Shown here in pieces: positions 1 to 9,887 of a stretch of 64,000 nt of DNA. Position numbers and translations under genes: made by a program. Numbering within the stretch: position 1 is the stretch's first letter; the number at the start of each line of letters is the position of its first letter. The stretch spans positions 45,261 to 109,260 of the forward strand of contig NZ_OZ061316.1 of NCBI RefSeq assembly GCF_964063325.1. The letters run 5' to 3'. Under the pieces are notes generated by a model that worked only from the letters and a program-made list of their open reading frames with translations, was not told the origin of the DNA and did not search any database. This DNA is from Hafnia alvei. GTDB taxonomy: Bacteria; Pseudomonadota; Gammaproteobacteria; Enterobacterales; Enterobacteriaceae.

Positions 1-982
1 AACATCGCGGACAAGTGCTGGCAAAATGCCATATCTGATAACCCAGAAAACCTAGTTATGAAGCCTTGATTGGCCAACATGAATGTGGCGCCTAGAAGCC
101 ATATCTTCTCAGAACAATGACCTCGACTGATTAATGCGTTGGTTTGAAGGTGTTTCTGGCGAGAGGCAATGTTAAGCAACATCACCCTAAAAAGGACATT
201 ATTTGAATATTAGTCTAATGCGACAGAGTACAACGTATGTATTCTAATATCTGAGTAATGAATTTAAGCTATGAATTAGGAGTACTCTCATTTATACCAC
301 CTATGCTTAATTAAATTGTATCTTAAAAATTATTGAATTAAGTTTAACAAATGTTCATGATTAAATGTTAGATGTATGATATGAAAGGCTGAGATGGAAT
401 AGTTTACATTATTTTACAAATGGATCTTAACGTTAAAATATTCGTTATATATTGTTTTGTTAATGTGTGTTTTTTATTTATTTTTATGATTTTCTACTTT
501 TCAGATCAGATAAAAAATAAACAAATGAAAAACGACTGTAATTGATTTTAAAACTCAGACAAACAAATAGAATATAACTTTCTTTTTTTTACAAAATCCT
601 GTTACTTATCTAAAAACAAAAAAAAATAGCATCTTATCCTGTTTTTATCAAATTAATGGTCTGTATATTTGTTTTTTGTTTTTAATCATTATAATAAGCT
701 AGACATGTGTCCCTTATGTCTATTGCATATATAGGTTCGAGAAAACAACAATGACAATACTGAGCTATATCCTCCCATGATATAGTGATATAAATATCAG
801 ATTGTTTTTCATTACAGAAACTTGCTATAGGGATATATATTTTTATCTATATTCATACTCTGGTGAGTGTATATGTAAATCGTAACTTCAATGTCAAAGA
901 ATGGGGCAGATGGTTTTAATTTTAAAATGCATTTTTCTTACTTAATATTCATTATTCTACATTATTAGCTATAGAGTTTTAT
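1..982. other. AT-rich region upstream of the first inverse autotransporter
   Basis: No convincing gene is visible. The first 180 bases have mixed composition; a short open frame ends in TGA near base 69 and could be the tail of something outside the window. From about 200 to 980 the DNA is very AT-rich with many A and T runs, as is common in long leaders of silenced surface-protein genes. I could not pick a single promoter with confidence. Confidence 0.5.
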
Positions 983-3900
983 ATGAAAAAAGCCCCCCCT
1001 CCTTTTACCTCTGAAATCAAAATGGGTAGAAGATATATCCGCGCCATTGCACACCTGAATATCGGTATGCAGGTCGTATTTCCCTTGGCCCTGTCATTTA
1101 CTCCGGTAATGGTTGCTCGAGCCGAAACAGAAGACAAAAAATTCCTCACGACCAGCGCCCCAGCGAAAACTATTCCCTATGTGTTACAACCTGGGGATTC
1201 GATTGCTCAGATAGCAGAAAAATTTCACCTCACCGTGGCACAGCTTAAAACGCTGAATCAATATCGAACCTTTGCCCACGGCTTTGAATCAGTGCGCGCT
1301 GGGGATGAGATCGACGTTCCCGTTCAATCCAAAAGCATCGCCACTGATGCTGGCAGTGATGACAGCGCAGCACTGGCTCAGCGTGCCCAGCAGGCCGGTC
1401 ACTTTTTACAAAACAATCCCAACAGCGACAGCGCGAAAGATTTGGCGCGCAGCCAAGCGTTGGGTGCAGCGAACAGCAAAGCGAATCAAGAAGTGGCCAG
1501 TTGGCTGAACGGCAAGGGAAAAGCGCGGGTAAAATTGGATGCCGACCGTGATTTCTCACTAAAAAACTCTGAGCTGGATGTGCTGTATCCGCTGTGGGAA
1601 AACAACGCCCATCAGGTGTTTACGCAGGGTTCGGTGCATCATACCGACAGCCGCAACCAGTCCAATCTGGGGTTGGGCTACCGCTATTTTGAAGGCACCT
1701 ATTTGCTGGGCGCCAACACCTTCTTTGACCACGACTGGTCACGCAGCCACTCGCGTTTAGGCCTCGGTGCCGAATATCAGCGCGATTTCCTCAAAGTGGC
1801 CGCCAACGCCTACATGCGTCTGACTAACTGGAAAAATTCACCGGACTTCGATAACTACGAAGAACGCCCAGCCAACGGGTGGGACATTCGTACCGAAGGC
1901 TATTTACCTGCCTATCCGGGCATCGGCGGCAAGCTGGTGTATGAACAGTATTACGGCGACCGCGTCGGACTGTTTGGTAAAGATAATCAGCAAAAAGATC
2001 CGGTAGCGGTGACGGCCGGCGTTAACTATTCGCCTTTCCCGCTGATGAAGTTCAACGTCGATCACCGCATGGGTAAAAGCAATCAAAACGACACCCGTTT
2101 CGGTATCGATCTGAACTATGTGTTTGGTGCGCCGTTAGGTCAGCAGTTGGATAGCAGCCTGTTGGCGGCGAGCCGCAGCTTGGCCGCGAATCGTTACGAC
2201 TTTGTCGAACGTAACAACAACATCGTGTTGGAATACCGCAAAAAAGACACCATCAGCCTCCGGTTGGCCTCGCAAATCAGCGGCTACAGCGGTGAAAGTA
2301 AATCGCTGGGCGTGTCGGTCAACAGCACCAACGGCGTTGAGCGCATTGAGTGGACCGCGCCAGAACTGCTGAGTCAGGGCGGGCAGATTGTTCAGGTTTC
2401 TGAACAGCAGTTCAACGTGATCATTCCTGAATATCAATACGGCAACGATGCCAACAACAGCTATGTGGTGAGCGGCGTTGCCTATGATAAATCCGGCAAT
2501 GCATCGCCAAAAGCGGAAAGCTTAGTGGTTGTTGCCTCGGCTGCGGTGAGTACGGTTAACAGCATGCTAACCCCGATGGAGCTTCAGTTACCGAACGACG
2601 GTACCTCTACGGCTAAATTGACGCTGGTATTGCGTGATGCGAACAATCATCTCATCAGCGGTGTCGCCGATGACATCAAAACCACACTAAGTCCCGTGGG
2701 TCGCGGCCAGCCAGATGTCACGGTGAGTGCTTTTAGTGAAGACATGACCCGCATGGGCACCTATAACGCCACCGTCACGGCGGGCGAAAATATGGGTGAA
2801 TATAAAATTACGCCTGAAATCCATAATGCCAAACTTGCGTCAGCGACGCTGTATGTCGGCAGAGCACCGGTGATCAGCGGTTTAATCATGAGCGGCAAGC
2901 TGGCGTTAGGCGAGCAGCTATCGGGTCATTATCAGTTCGATAGTAACAGCGGCAATGCACAAGATGCCTCTCTTTACCAATGGGGCAATAAAGGGCAAAC
3001 CACAGGGCTGAATGGCGCTGAGACCATCGTTACTTCAGGTAGCGTGCCGGGCTATACGCTGGTCGCCAGCGATGTTGGGCAGGTAAAAGAGCTGTCGGTT
3101 CAGGCGCGTAACGGGGTGGAAACCTTAGGGAATACGCTGACGGTCACTACGGCTCCGGGCGATAGCGGCAACAACACCGAAGGTGGCGGAGAAGGCGGTG
3201 CGATCGTGGATGAAACCGCAGCACCAAGCATCAGCGATGTGACGATAAGCGGTAAGCTTTCGCTAGGTGAAGCGCTGAGCGGTCGTTACACCTTTGTGCC
3301 GCACACCGGCAACACAACCGATACGTCGGAATACCAGTGGGGCGTGGAAGGCACGACCGCAAGCGTAGTGGATAACGGCGGTGGAAAAGCGATCACTCAA
3401 AGCGGCGTGGTACCAAGCTATACCCTGCAAAGCAGCGATGCGGGTCAGGTGTTGGAAGTTTCTGTGCGGGCTAAAAACGCTGCCGATGTGTATGGCAACA
3501 GCGCCACGGTGACCACCGCGCAAACTGGCGGCGGCAACAACACCGAGGGCGGTGGTGAAGGCGGCGTGATTGTTGATGAAACGGCAGCGCCAAGCATCAG
3601 CAGCGTGGCTATCAGCGGCAAGCTGGCGGTTGGCGAAGCACTGAGCGGCAGCTACACCTTTGATGCCAAGACCGGTAACCCAACGGATACTTCCGAGTAT
3701 CAGTGGGGCGCGAAAGGCTCAACCGCAAGCGTAGTGGAAAGCGGTGAAGGCAAAGCAATCAGCCAAAGCGGCGTAGTGCCAAGCTACACCTTACAAAGCA
3801 GCGATGCGGGTCAGGTATTGGAAGTTTCTGTGCGGGCTAAAAACGCTGCCGATGTGTATGGCAACAGCGCGACGGTGACCACCGCACAAACAGGCGGTGG

Positions 3901-6427
3901 CAACAACACCGAAGGCGGCGATGGCAACGGCAGTATCACCGATGAGCAGGCTGCACCAAGCATCAGCAACGTGGCTATCAGCGGCAAGCTGGCGGTTGGC
4001 GAAGCACTGAGCGGCAGCTACACCTTTGATGCCAAGACCGGTAACCCAACGGATACTTCCGAGTATCAGTGGGGCGCGAAAGGCTCAACCGCAAGCGTAG
4101 TGGAAAGCGGTGAAGGCAAAGCAATCAGCCAAAGCGGCGTAGTGCCAAGCTACACCTTACAAAGCAGCGATGCGGGTCAGGTATTGGAAGTTTCTGTGCG
4201 GGCTAAAAACGGTGCCGATGTGTATGGCAACAGCGCCACGGTAGACACCGCGCAAACGGGTGGCGGCAACAACACCGAGGGCGGTGGCGAAGAAGGTGCG
4301 ATCGTTGATGAAACTGTAGCGCCAACCATCAGCAACGTGGCTATCAGCGGTAAATTGGCGGTCGGCGAAGCACTGAGCGGCAGCTACACCTTTGATGCCA
4401 AGACCGGCAACCCAGCGGATACTTCCGAGTATCAGTGGGGCGCCAAAGGCTCAACGGCGAGCGTAGTGGAAAGCGGTGAAGGCAAAGTAATCAGCCAAAG
4501 CGGCGTAGTGCCAAGCTACACCATCGACAGCAGCGATGTAGGTCAGGTGCTGGAAGTATCTGTGCGGGCTAAAAACGGTGCCGATGTGTATGGCAACAGC
4601 GCCACGGTAGACACCGCGCAAACGGGTGGCGGCAACAACACCGAGGGCGGTGGCGAAGAAGGTGCGATCGTTGATGAAACTGTAGCGCCAACCATCAGCA
4701 ACGTGGCTATCAGCGGTAAGCTGGCGGTCGGCGAAGCACTGAGCGGCAGCTACACCTTTGATGCCAAGACCGGTAACCCAACGGATACTTCCGAGTATCA
4801 GTGGGGCGCGAAAGGCTCAACCGCAAGCGTAGTGGAAAGCGGTGAAGGCAAAGCAATCAGCCAAAGCGGCGTGGTGCCAAGTTACACCATTGACAGCAGC
4901 GATGTGGGTCAGGTGTTGGAGATGTCCGTACGGGCTAAAAACGGGGCTGATGTGTACGGTAACAGCGCTACGGTAGACACCGCACAAACAGGTGGCGGCA
5001 ACAACACCGAGGGCGGTGGCGAAGAAGGTGCGATCGTTGATGAAACTGTAGCGCCAACCATCAGCAACGTGGCTATCAGCGGTAAGCTGGCGGTCGGCGA
5101 AGCACTGAGCGGCAGCTACACCTTTGATGCTAAGACCGGCAATCCTGCAGACACGTCTGAGTACCAATGGGGCGTGGAAGGCACGACCGCTAACGCAGTC
5201 GAAAACGGTGAGGGCAAAGCGATTAGCCAAAGCGGCGTGGTACCGAGCTACACCTTACAAAGTAGCGATGCGGGTCAGGTGCTGGAAGTCTCAGTGCGAG
5301 CTAAAAACGCTGCCGATGTGTATGGCAACAGCGCCACGGTGAACACCGCACAAACAGGCGGCGGCAATAACACCGAGGGCGGTGGTGAAGGTGGTGCGAT
5401 CGTTGATGAAACCGCAGCGCCAAGCATCAGTGACGTGGCGATTAGCGGTAAGTTGGCGGTCGGCGAAGCGCTGAGCGGCAGCTACACCTTTGATGCCAAG
5501 ACCGGTAACCCAACGGATACTTCCGAGTATCAGTGGGGCGCCAAAGGCTCAACGGCAAGCGTAGTGGAAAGCGGTGAAGGCAAAGCAATCAGCCAAAGCG
5601 GCGTAGTGCCAAGCTACACCATCGACAGCAGCGATGCGGGTCAGGTGTTAGAAATGTCGGTGCGGGCTAAAAATGGTGCAGGCATAGCTGGTAATGCTAA
5701 AACTATTAATACGGCTCAAGCTGGCGATGGTAATAACACCAATGGTGGTAAAGATGGTACGGTGGTAGAACCATATAAATTTACTGTAAATCCTAGTAGC
5801 AGAACTATTGGTGAAACACTGCAATATCAGTATTCGTTAACTGCTACTGCATATGGGGAACAAGTGAATGTACCTAACAGTGCTATTACATGGTCCTCTA
5901 GTAAAAATAATGTTGCGACAATTGATTCATCAGGGCTAGTTAGCGCTAAAACTGAGGGAAGTACAGTAATTACAGCTGTTGGCACATATAATTCCGAGCC
6001 TTTCAATGTCTCGTCAGATCTAACTGTGGCTCCACTAGAATATTCATCCCTATATGGGACTAGTGGTACAAACAATGCTACTGTTGTGGTGACTCCTCCA
6101 GACTACAGTATTGAAATGCAATGTGGTGAAATAGTCGATGGCATGGGCTCTATTGGAGGAACAGGTGGAGCACGAGAAATTATCGATAGTACAGATAATG
6201 TAACAAAAATTACGACAACTACAGGTAAGTGGGATAATAAATATATTGTTGGAAAGATTGTATTTACTTATAAAAATGGCTCAACCAAAACTTGCGGTCG
6301 TGCAGAGAACGTTATTGAAAATATCGAAAATGTTTACCAGATACCAGATAACTACAGACTACAAGGATACAAGGCACATGGTGATGCGTATGTTAATGGG
6401 GTTCAATATATTATTGTGTTGAAATAA
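983..6427 (+). CDS. Inverse autotransporter adhesin (intimin/invasin family) with LysM and eight Ig-like repeats
   Basis: This is a 1814-aa outer-membrane adhesin of the intimin/invasin (type Ve secretion) family. In order there is a long signal peptide (about residues 1-48, ending near ARAE), a periplasmic LysM domain (about 65-115, with LQPGDSIAQIAEKF) that would bind peptidoglycan, and the conserved 12-strand beta-barrel region (about 150-420; motifs NLGLGYRYF, GANTFFDHD, EERPANGWD, LPAYPGIGG). Extracellular Ig-like domains follow, eight of one type from about residue 628 to 1570. After these comes a Big_2-like domain (ITWSSSKNNVATIDSSG) and a C-terminal domain with two cysteines. The barrel exports the C-terminal part. 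ATG at 983 is preceded by a weak purine-rich site. Base composition changes near 5690: the repeats are GC-richer and the C-terminal part AT-rich, suggesting module exchange. The family call is firm; the ligand is unknown. Confidence 0.95.
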   Translation: MKKAPPPFTSEIKMGRRYIRAIAHLNIGMQVVFPLALSFTPVMVARAETEDKKFLTTSAPAKTIPYVLQPGDSIAQIAEKFHLTVAQLKTLNQYRTFAHGFESVRAGDEIDVPVQSKSIATDAGSDDSAALAQRAQQAGHFLQNNPNSDSAKDLARSQALGAANSKANQEVASWLNGKGKARVKLDADRDFSLKNSELDVLYPLWENNAHQVFTQGSVHHTDSRNQSNLGLGYRYFEGTYLLGANTFFDHDWSRSHSRLGLGAEYQRDFLKVAANAYMRLTNWKNSPDFDNYEERPANGWDIRTEGYLPAYPGIGGKLVYEQYYGDRVGLFGKDNQQKDPVAVTAGVNYSPFPLMKFNVDHRMGKSNQNDTRFGIDLNYVFGAPLGQQLDSSLLAASRSLAANRYDFVERNNNIVLEYRKKDTISLRLASQISGYSGESKSLGVSVNSTNGVERIEWTAPELLSQGGQIVQVSEQQFNVIIPEYQYGNDANNSYVVSGVAYDKSGNASPKAESLVVVASAAVSTVNSMLTPMELQLPNDGTSTAKLTLVLRDANNHLISGVADDIKTTLSPVGRGQPDVTVSAFSEDMTRMGTYNATVTAGENMGEYKITPEIHNAKLASATLYVGRAPVISGLIMSGKLALGEQLSGHYQFDSNSGNAQDASLYQWGNKGQTTGLNGAETIVTSGSVPGYTLVASDVGQVKELSVQARNGVETLGNTLTVTTAPGDSGNNTEGGGEGGAIVDETAAPSISDVTISGKLSLGEALSGRYTFVPHTGNTTDTSEYQWGVEGTTASVVDNGGGKAITQSGVVPSYTLQSSDAGQVLEVSVRAKNAADVYGNSATVTTAQTGGGNNTEGGGEGGVIVDETAAPSISSVAISGKLAVGEALSGSYTFDAKTGNPTDTSEYQWGAKGSTASVVESGEGKAISQSGVVPSYTLQSSDAGQVLEVSVRAKNAADVYGNSATVTTAQTGGGNNTEGGDGNGSITDEQAAPSISNVAISGKLAVGEALSGSYTFDAKTGNPTDTSEYQWGAKGSTASVVESGEGKAISQSGVVPSYTLQSSDAGQVLEVSVRAKNGADVYGNSATVDTAQTGGGNNTEGGGEEGAIVDETVAPTISNVAISGKLAVGEALSGSYTFDAKTGNPADTSEYQWGAKGSTASVVESGEGKVISQSGVVPSYTIDSSDVGQVLEVSVRAKNGADVYGNSATVDTAQTGGGNNTEGGGEEGAIVDETVAPTISNVAISGKLAVGEALSGSYTFDAKTGNPTDTSEYQWGAKGSTASVVESGEGKAISQSGVVPSYTIDSSDVGQVLEMSVRAKNGADVYGNSATVDTAQTGGGNNTEGGGEEGAIVDETVAPTISNVAISGKLAVGEALSGSYTFDAKTGNPADTSEYQWGVEGTTANAVENGEGKAISQSGVVPSYTLQSSDAGQVLEVSVRAKNAADVYGNSATVNTAQTGGGNNTEGGGEGGAIVDETAAPSISDVAISGKLAVGEALSGSYTFDAKTGNPTDTSEYQWGAKGSTASVVESGEGKAISQSGVVPSYTIDSSDAGQVLEMSVRAKNGAGIAGNAKTINTAQAGDGNNTNGGKDGTVVEPYKFTVNPSSRTIGETLQYQYSLTATAYGEQVNVPNSAITWSSSKNNVATIDSSGLVSAKTEGSTVITAVGTYNSEPFNVSSDLTVAPLEYSSLYGTSGTNNATVVVTPPDYSIEMQCGEIVDGMGSIGGTGGAREIIDSTDNVTKITTTTGKWDNKYIVGKIVFTYKNGSTKTCGRAENVIENIENVYQIPDNYRLQGYKAHGDAYVNGVQYIIVLK
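2864..5700 (+). repeat. Tandem array of eight ~366-bp repeats encoding Ig-like adhesin domains
   Basis: Eight consecutive units each encode about 122 aa beginning with AP.IS.V.ISGKL.(V/L)GE and ending with NTAQTGGGNNTEGGG. The unit starts at 4321, 4687 and 5053 are exactly 366 bp apart and the units there are almost identical at the DNA level. The first two units (from 2864 and about 3226) are the most divergent. Glycine-rich linkers (GGGNNTEGGGE) separate the domains. Such arrays change copy number by recombination. Confidence 0.9.
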
Positions 6428-6476
6428 GATAACTTCATTCTAGTCTGTTTTAAATCAAAGTAATGCCTAAAGAGTG

Positions 6477-6515
6477 GCCCTCCCTATGCTGATGTACAAA
6501 ATTGCTTGGGAGGGC
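6477..6515 (+). terminator. Stem-loop after the inverse autotransporter
   Basis: Arms GCCCTCCC and GGGAGGGC are perfectly complementary around a 23-base loop, 50 bases after the stop codon. There is an A-run but no clear T-run after the stem, so it may be a weak terminator or an mRNA-stabilising hairpin. Confidence 0.45.
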
Positions 6516-6585
6516 TATGAAAAAATGGCCTAATCGAAATTTTTTATTACACCACTTAAATAAGTAGGTGTTAAATGATTCAGAA

Positions 6586-7014
6586 ATGAGTGTTAGTGTG
6601 AAAAATAAAATTATTTCGTTCCTGTTTATGGCAGCTCATTTCTCGTGCTTTGCCCAATCCGATGTTAATCTAGCCTTTCATATGGGACTCGGTGCCAATG
6701 GGCATTATGAAATTGGCGGAACTATGGAAAATAACAGCTCAGAAACGTTGCCATATAGCGCGGTGACTTATATCACAATTGATAAAAACTGTGTGCCAAG
6801 CGGTGCGAAAATAGCGAATCTTGGCCCAATAAAAGCCAATGGCTCGTTGGAATTTAGGATCCCCGTTAAGGGCATATTATCCTCATACCGCATTTTAAGC
6901 GTATCGGCTTGGAATGATATGGGGGTTCCCGTCGATGTTGATGACAAAACGGCGGAGGTCATTAAAAGCCGAGATGCGGAGTTTATGAAGAGCTGCAAGA
7001 TAAAACGAAAATAA
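6586..7014 (+). CDS. Small secreted protein of unknown function downstream of the adhesin
   Basis: I do not recognise this family. From the ATG at 6586 it encodes 142 aa; a GTG at 6568 would add six residues. The N-terminus looks like a Sec signal peptide (basic VKNK, hydrophobic IISFLFMAAHF, then SCFAQ as a likely cleavage region). The mature part has two cysteines (in KNCVPS and KSCKIK) that could form a disulfide. Its predicted beta-rich character (HYEIGGTMENNSS, FRIPVKG) suggests a small periplasmic or secreted beta-sandwich. It lies about 160 bases after the adhesin gene on the same strand, so it may be functionally linked, for example as an accessory or secreted partner; this is inference. 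Confidence 0.65.
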   Translation: MSVSVKNKIISFLFMAAHFSCFAQSDVNLAFHMGLGANGHYEIGGTMENNSSETLPYSAVTYITIDKNCVPSGAKIANLGPIKANGSLEFRIPVKGILSSYRILSVSAWNDMGVPVDVDDKTAEVIKSRDAEFMKSCKIKRK

Positions 7015-7354
7015 TAGCTAATTGAATTGCAATATTATTCTTATAAGGGATAAGTACACTACATTGAAAATATAGCATTATTTAAGATTGTTAATGGGAG
7101 TGATTTTTTAATGCTAAAAAAGTAATTTTCAGCAAGATTAACTATTAAATATTCACTTATGGAAAGAAGGTGTGAATGCTGTCATAACTGATAGTTATAT
7201 AACAATGAGTGGATGAGATAATATTGAAAATAGAACATATAATATGTAATAATGTGGTCTATAATGTTTTTGACAAATTAACGTCTCACGACCACTAGAG
7301 GAGCTAACTATAAAATAGTTAGTACGTAAAAACGATCATTTATAGAACTTGATA
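7015..7354. other. Intergenic region without a visible gene
   Basis: AT-rich sequence between the small secreted protein and the mechanosensitive channel gene. A TTGACA hexamer occurs at 7270 but no good -10 element follows at the usual distance. I see no coding potential. Confidence 0.4.
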
Positions 7355-8503
7355 ATGATACAATCAATTGAAAGCAATGAGTTTTTTCAATATATAAACA
7401 CTACGTTTCTAGATGGTGATATACCAGTCATCCGCGTAGTGATCATTTTTATTGTATTGCATTACTTTGCGCATTATATAGTCTTCCCATACTTAAATAG
7501 AAAAGCGGAGCAACATCAATCATCGCACCTTAAATTTGTTACTCATCATCATCTATTTCATTACGCGGTGCTAACTTTTCAGGGTGGGATTTTATCGGCT
7601 CAGCTATCACTGGTTCAAGTATCTGGGGGGAAAATTCTTGGTATCATTATAGCGGGTTCTCATATATGGATGCTGACATTTGCACTACTTACGTTTTACT
7701 CTTTTATAGATCTTAGCTTCGATTTATTAAATAACAACAAAAAAATTAGAGTATTACCTTATCGTGGTATTGAGCAGACTCTGAAGTTAGTTGGTGCGCT
7801 TCTTTATATTATTTTCTTGGTTTCAATTCTATTGAATAAGTCACCATTTATTCTTCTTAGTGGATTAAGTGCTGTCGCTGCAGTATTGTTATTAGTATTT
7901 AAGGATCCCCTCCTTGGTTTAGTTGCGGGTATACAACTCTCCGCCAACAATATGCTAATTACGGGGGATTGGATTGAACTTGATAGACTTGGGGCAAATG
8001 GGGTTGTCCAAGATATTGGATTGACTACGGTCAAAGTTCTTAATTTCGACAATACAATTACAACAATTCCAACTTACACATTGGTCTCGGAAGCTTTCAA
8101 AAATTGGCGTTATATGGACGAAAACAGGGCTAGGCGGATACAGCGATACATAAATATAGACATTAAAACCATAAAATTTTTGAGTCCTGAAGAAAAAAAT
8201 TCCATCATCAATAAAGCAGAGTTAACACTGCTAAATGATATTGATTTAAATATCTATAATACCAATATTGAACTATTTCAGAAATATACAAATGAATATT
8301 TGACCCAACATAAGTCTATCCATCAGAATATGACCCTAATGGTTCGTCAGTTACAGCCGACGATATATGGACTTCCAGTTGAACTATATGCTTTCACCGA
8401 ATTGACAGAATGGGTGGCTTACGAAAAATTGCAGACAGAAATCCTATCCCATATAATTAGTGCAATAACATTATTTAACCTAAAAGTTCATGATATTTCA
8501 TAG
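7355..8503 (+). CDS. YbdG-like small-conductance mechanosensitive channel (MscS superfamily)
   Basis: A 382-aa inner-membrane protein closely resembling E. coli YbdG (MscM, 415 aa), a channel that opens under membrane tension and releases solutes on hypo-osmotic shock. Five hydrophobic segments lie in the first about 190 residues. The MscS pore and beta-domain signature is clear: LSGLSAVAAVLLLVFKDPL, GLVAGIQLSANNM, GDWIE and DIGLTTVKVLNFDNTITTIP. The C-terminus keeps the YbdG-type MTLMVRQLQP and LPVELYAFTE. The YbdG insertion before the last domain is shorter here. I chose the ATG at 7355; an in-frame TTG at 7349 is less likely. Codon use is AT-rich, like the following genes to 12.3 kb, suggesting that the block was acquired together. 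Confidence 0.9.
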   Translation: MIQSIESNEFFQYINTTFLDGDIPVIRVVIIFIVLHYFAHYIVFPYLNRKAEQHQSSHLKFVTHHHLFHYAVLTFQGGILSAQLSLVQVSGGKILGIIIAGSHIWMLTFALLTFYSFIDLSFDLLNNNKKIRVLPYRGIEQTLKLVGALLYIIFLVSILLNKSPFILLSGLSAVAAVLLLVFKDPLLGLVAGIQLSANNMLITGDWIELDRLGANGVVQDIGLTTVKVLNFDNTITTIPTYTLVSEAFKNWRYMDENRARRIQRYINIDIKTIKFLSPEEKNSIINKAELTLLNDIDLNIYNTNIELFQKYTNEYLTQHKSIHQNMTLMVRQLQPTIYGLPVELYAFTELTEWVAYEKLQTEILSHIISAITLFNLKVHDIS

Positions 8504-9033
8504 CTGGAAATAATGAAAAAACGGTACTCTCTATTACCTCGGTGGAAAATAGCTCGGTCATTTTTTTTGTATAATTGAGCATATAATAACTCATGTTTTT
8601 TTAGTCAGTATCCTTCTTTGCATAATAAAAAGTAGAGATTTAATTGACAATGACGAAGCCACTAAGCATGCAAATTGCTGAGTAATCTTAAACGCATGAT
8701 ATGTGAGTTCACCACTATCTTTTCGATAAAGACATGCTCAGCTTATGTGATTTATATGTATACATAATTATTAGAGCAGTTATTTCAATGATATATAGCA
8801 TTATCTTGGGTATCGTGGTAATTCTCAAGAGAAAAATAACACCAACTATCAATCAATTACGAAATGGGTTTTACTCCTTGCTATCAGTTTCATCGTTAAT
8901 ATATAGCATCAATGCAATATTTACATACTATTTTGTCAGTACGGATGCATGCGCTGGACAACTGACATCCTTTCACTGAATCGAATAGCTCATGTTCAAT
9001 AGCCTCAATCTACAAATATATATATGGATGAAC
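8504..9033. other. AT-rich intergenic region with one doubtful membrane ORF
   Basis: The only open frame is 8734-8979 (+), which would give an 81-aa hydrophobic peptide (with SMIYSIILGIVVILKRK and LLSVSSLIYSINAIFTYYF). It has no clear ribosome-binding site and the region is very AT-rich, where hydrophobic ORFs arise by chance. I do not annotate it as a gene. Confidence 0.3.
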
Positions 9034-9567
9034 TTAGACTCCGAGTGTTACTTTTTTGCAAAAATCAATGTAGTTCTTACAACCAAACTTAGTTATGATA
9101 TTACTTCTAAATCTATACGTAGTTTTTGGATTTATCTGCAAGATAGATGATATCGAATATATACTTTTACCTTCCATTATTAAGGAAATAACTTGAGCTT
9201 CACGGTATGTCAGATAGTCAGATGGTGTCTCTAATTTATCATTTGTGAACACATCTATATTTTTAACAGAACTGAAAAAATTAGATAGCGGTTGGCGTGA
9301 AATAATAGTATGCATAAATGGTACATTCGTAATAGCTCTTTCAGAGAAAGAAATTCTAATTAACTTATCCTTTGATCTAAAATAGGTGCTTATAGCTAAT
9401 ACATTCACGTTTGCGATTCTGTCATCTACAAAAACGATCATTTCATCAAAAGACATGCATCTTAAATAAAACCCTATTTCATTTGACTTTATCCATGTTG
9501 GATTATCACAAATATGAGTGAACGCCTGAAATAATAAAATATCATCAGTTAGAACTAAATGTTTCAT
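9034..9567 (-). CDS. LuxR-type HTH transcriptional regulator
   Basis: A 177-aa protein with a LuxR/FixJ-type DNA-binding helix-turn-helix at the C-terminus (about residues 112-170: LTYREAQVISLIMEGKSIYSISSILQINPKTTYRFRSNI). The N-terminal 110 residues do not show the receiver-domain aspartate pattern, so it is probably not a classical response regulator; it resembles small enterobacterial LuxR-like regulators of fimbrial or surface genes. AAGG stands about 9 bases before ATG 9567. It lies downstream of the sigma-32-like gene and the 66-aa ORF on the same strand, 98 bases away, so it could be the last gene of that operon. Target genes are unknown; the nearby adhesin is a candidate. Confidence 0.8.
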   Translation of the reverse strand: MKHLVLTDDILLFQAFTHICDNPTWIKSNEIGFYLRCMSFDEMIVFVDDRIANVNVLAISTYFRSKDKLIRISFSERAITNVPFMHTIISRQPLSNFFSSVKNIDVFTNDKLETPSDYLTYREAQVISLIMEGKSIYSISSILQINPKTTYRFRSNIITKFGCKNYIDFCKKVTLGV

Positions 9568-9665
9568 ATCATACCTTGGGAAACATAATTTTTATAGAAA
9601 GAAACTCATATGATTTCATGCCATAAATTATTAATTTATCTTCAATTAAGAAATAGCACTTCTAA

Positions 9666-9866
9666 CTATCTTAGTAGTATTAAATCTTGAGGAGAGTACA
9701 GAGCATCATCGTTACAGCATGAAATACACTTTGTAGCTCTTATTTTTGAAGTCGGAATATTATCATCATCAATTTTCTTTATCGTAAGCAGTTTGCATGT
9801 TCCATTTAAGATGACATTATCTCCGACATGCAACAAATTTCTATTTCTATCATAAGCATTCAACAT
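9666..9866 (-). CDS. Small conserved-looking hypothetical protein, co-directional with the sigma factor
   Basis: A 66-aa protein that I cannot assign. Start ATG 9866 has a good ribosome-binding site (GGTGGG, spacing 6-7) and follows the sigma-factor stop by only 21 bases, which indicates translational coupling in one operon. It contains three cysteines (CKLL, KCISCC), the CxxCC cluster suggesting metal binding or a redox role. The segment VGDNVILNGTCKLLTIKKI resembles a small SH3/KOW-like beta-barrel. It could be a partner or regulator of the sigma factor, but that is only inferred from position. Confidence 0.6.
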   Translation of the reverse strand: MLNAYDRNRNLLHVGDNVILNGTCKLLTIKKIDDDNIPTSKIRATKCISCCNDDALYSPQDLILLR

Positions 9867-9887
9867 AAAATCCCACCAAATAATTTA

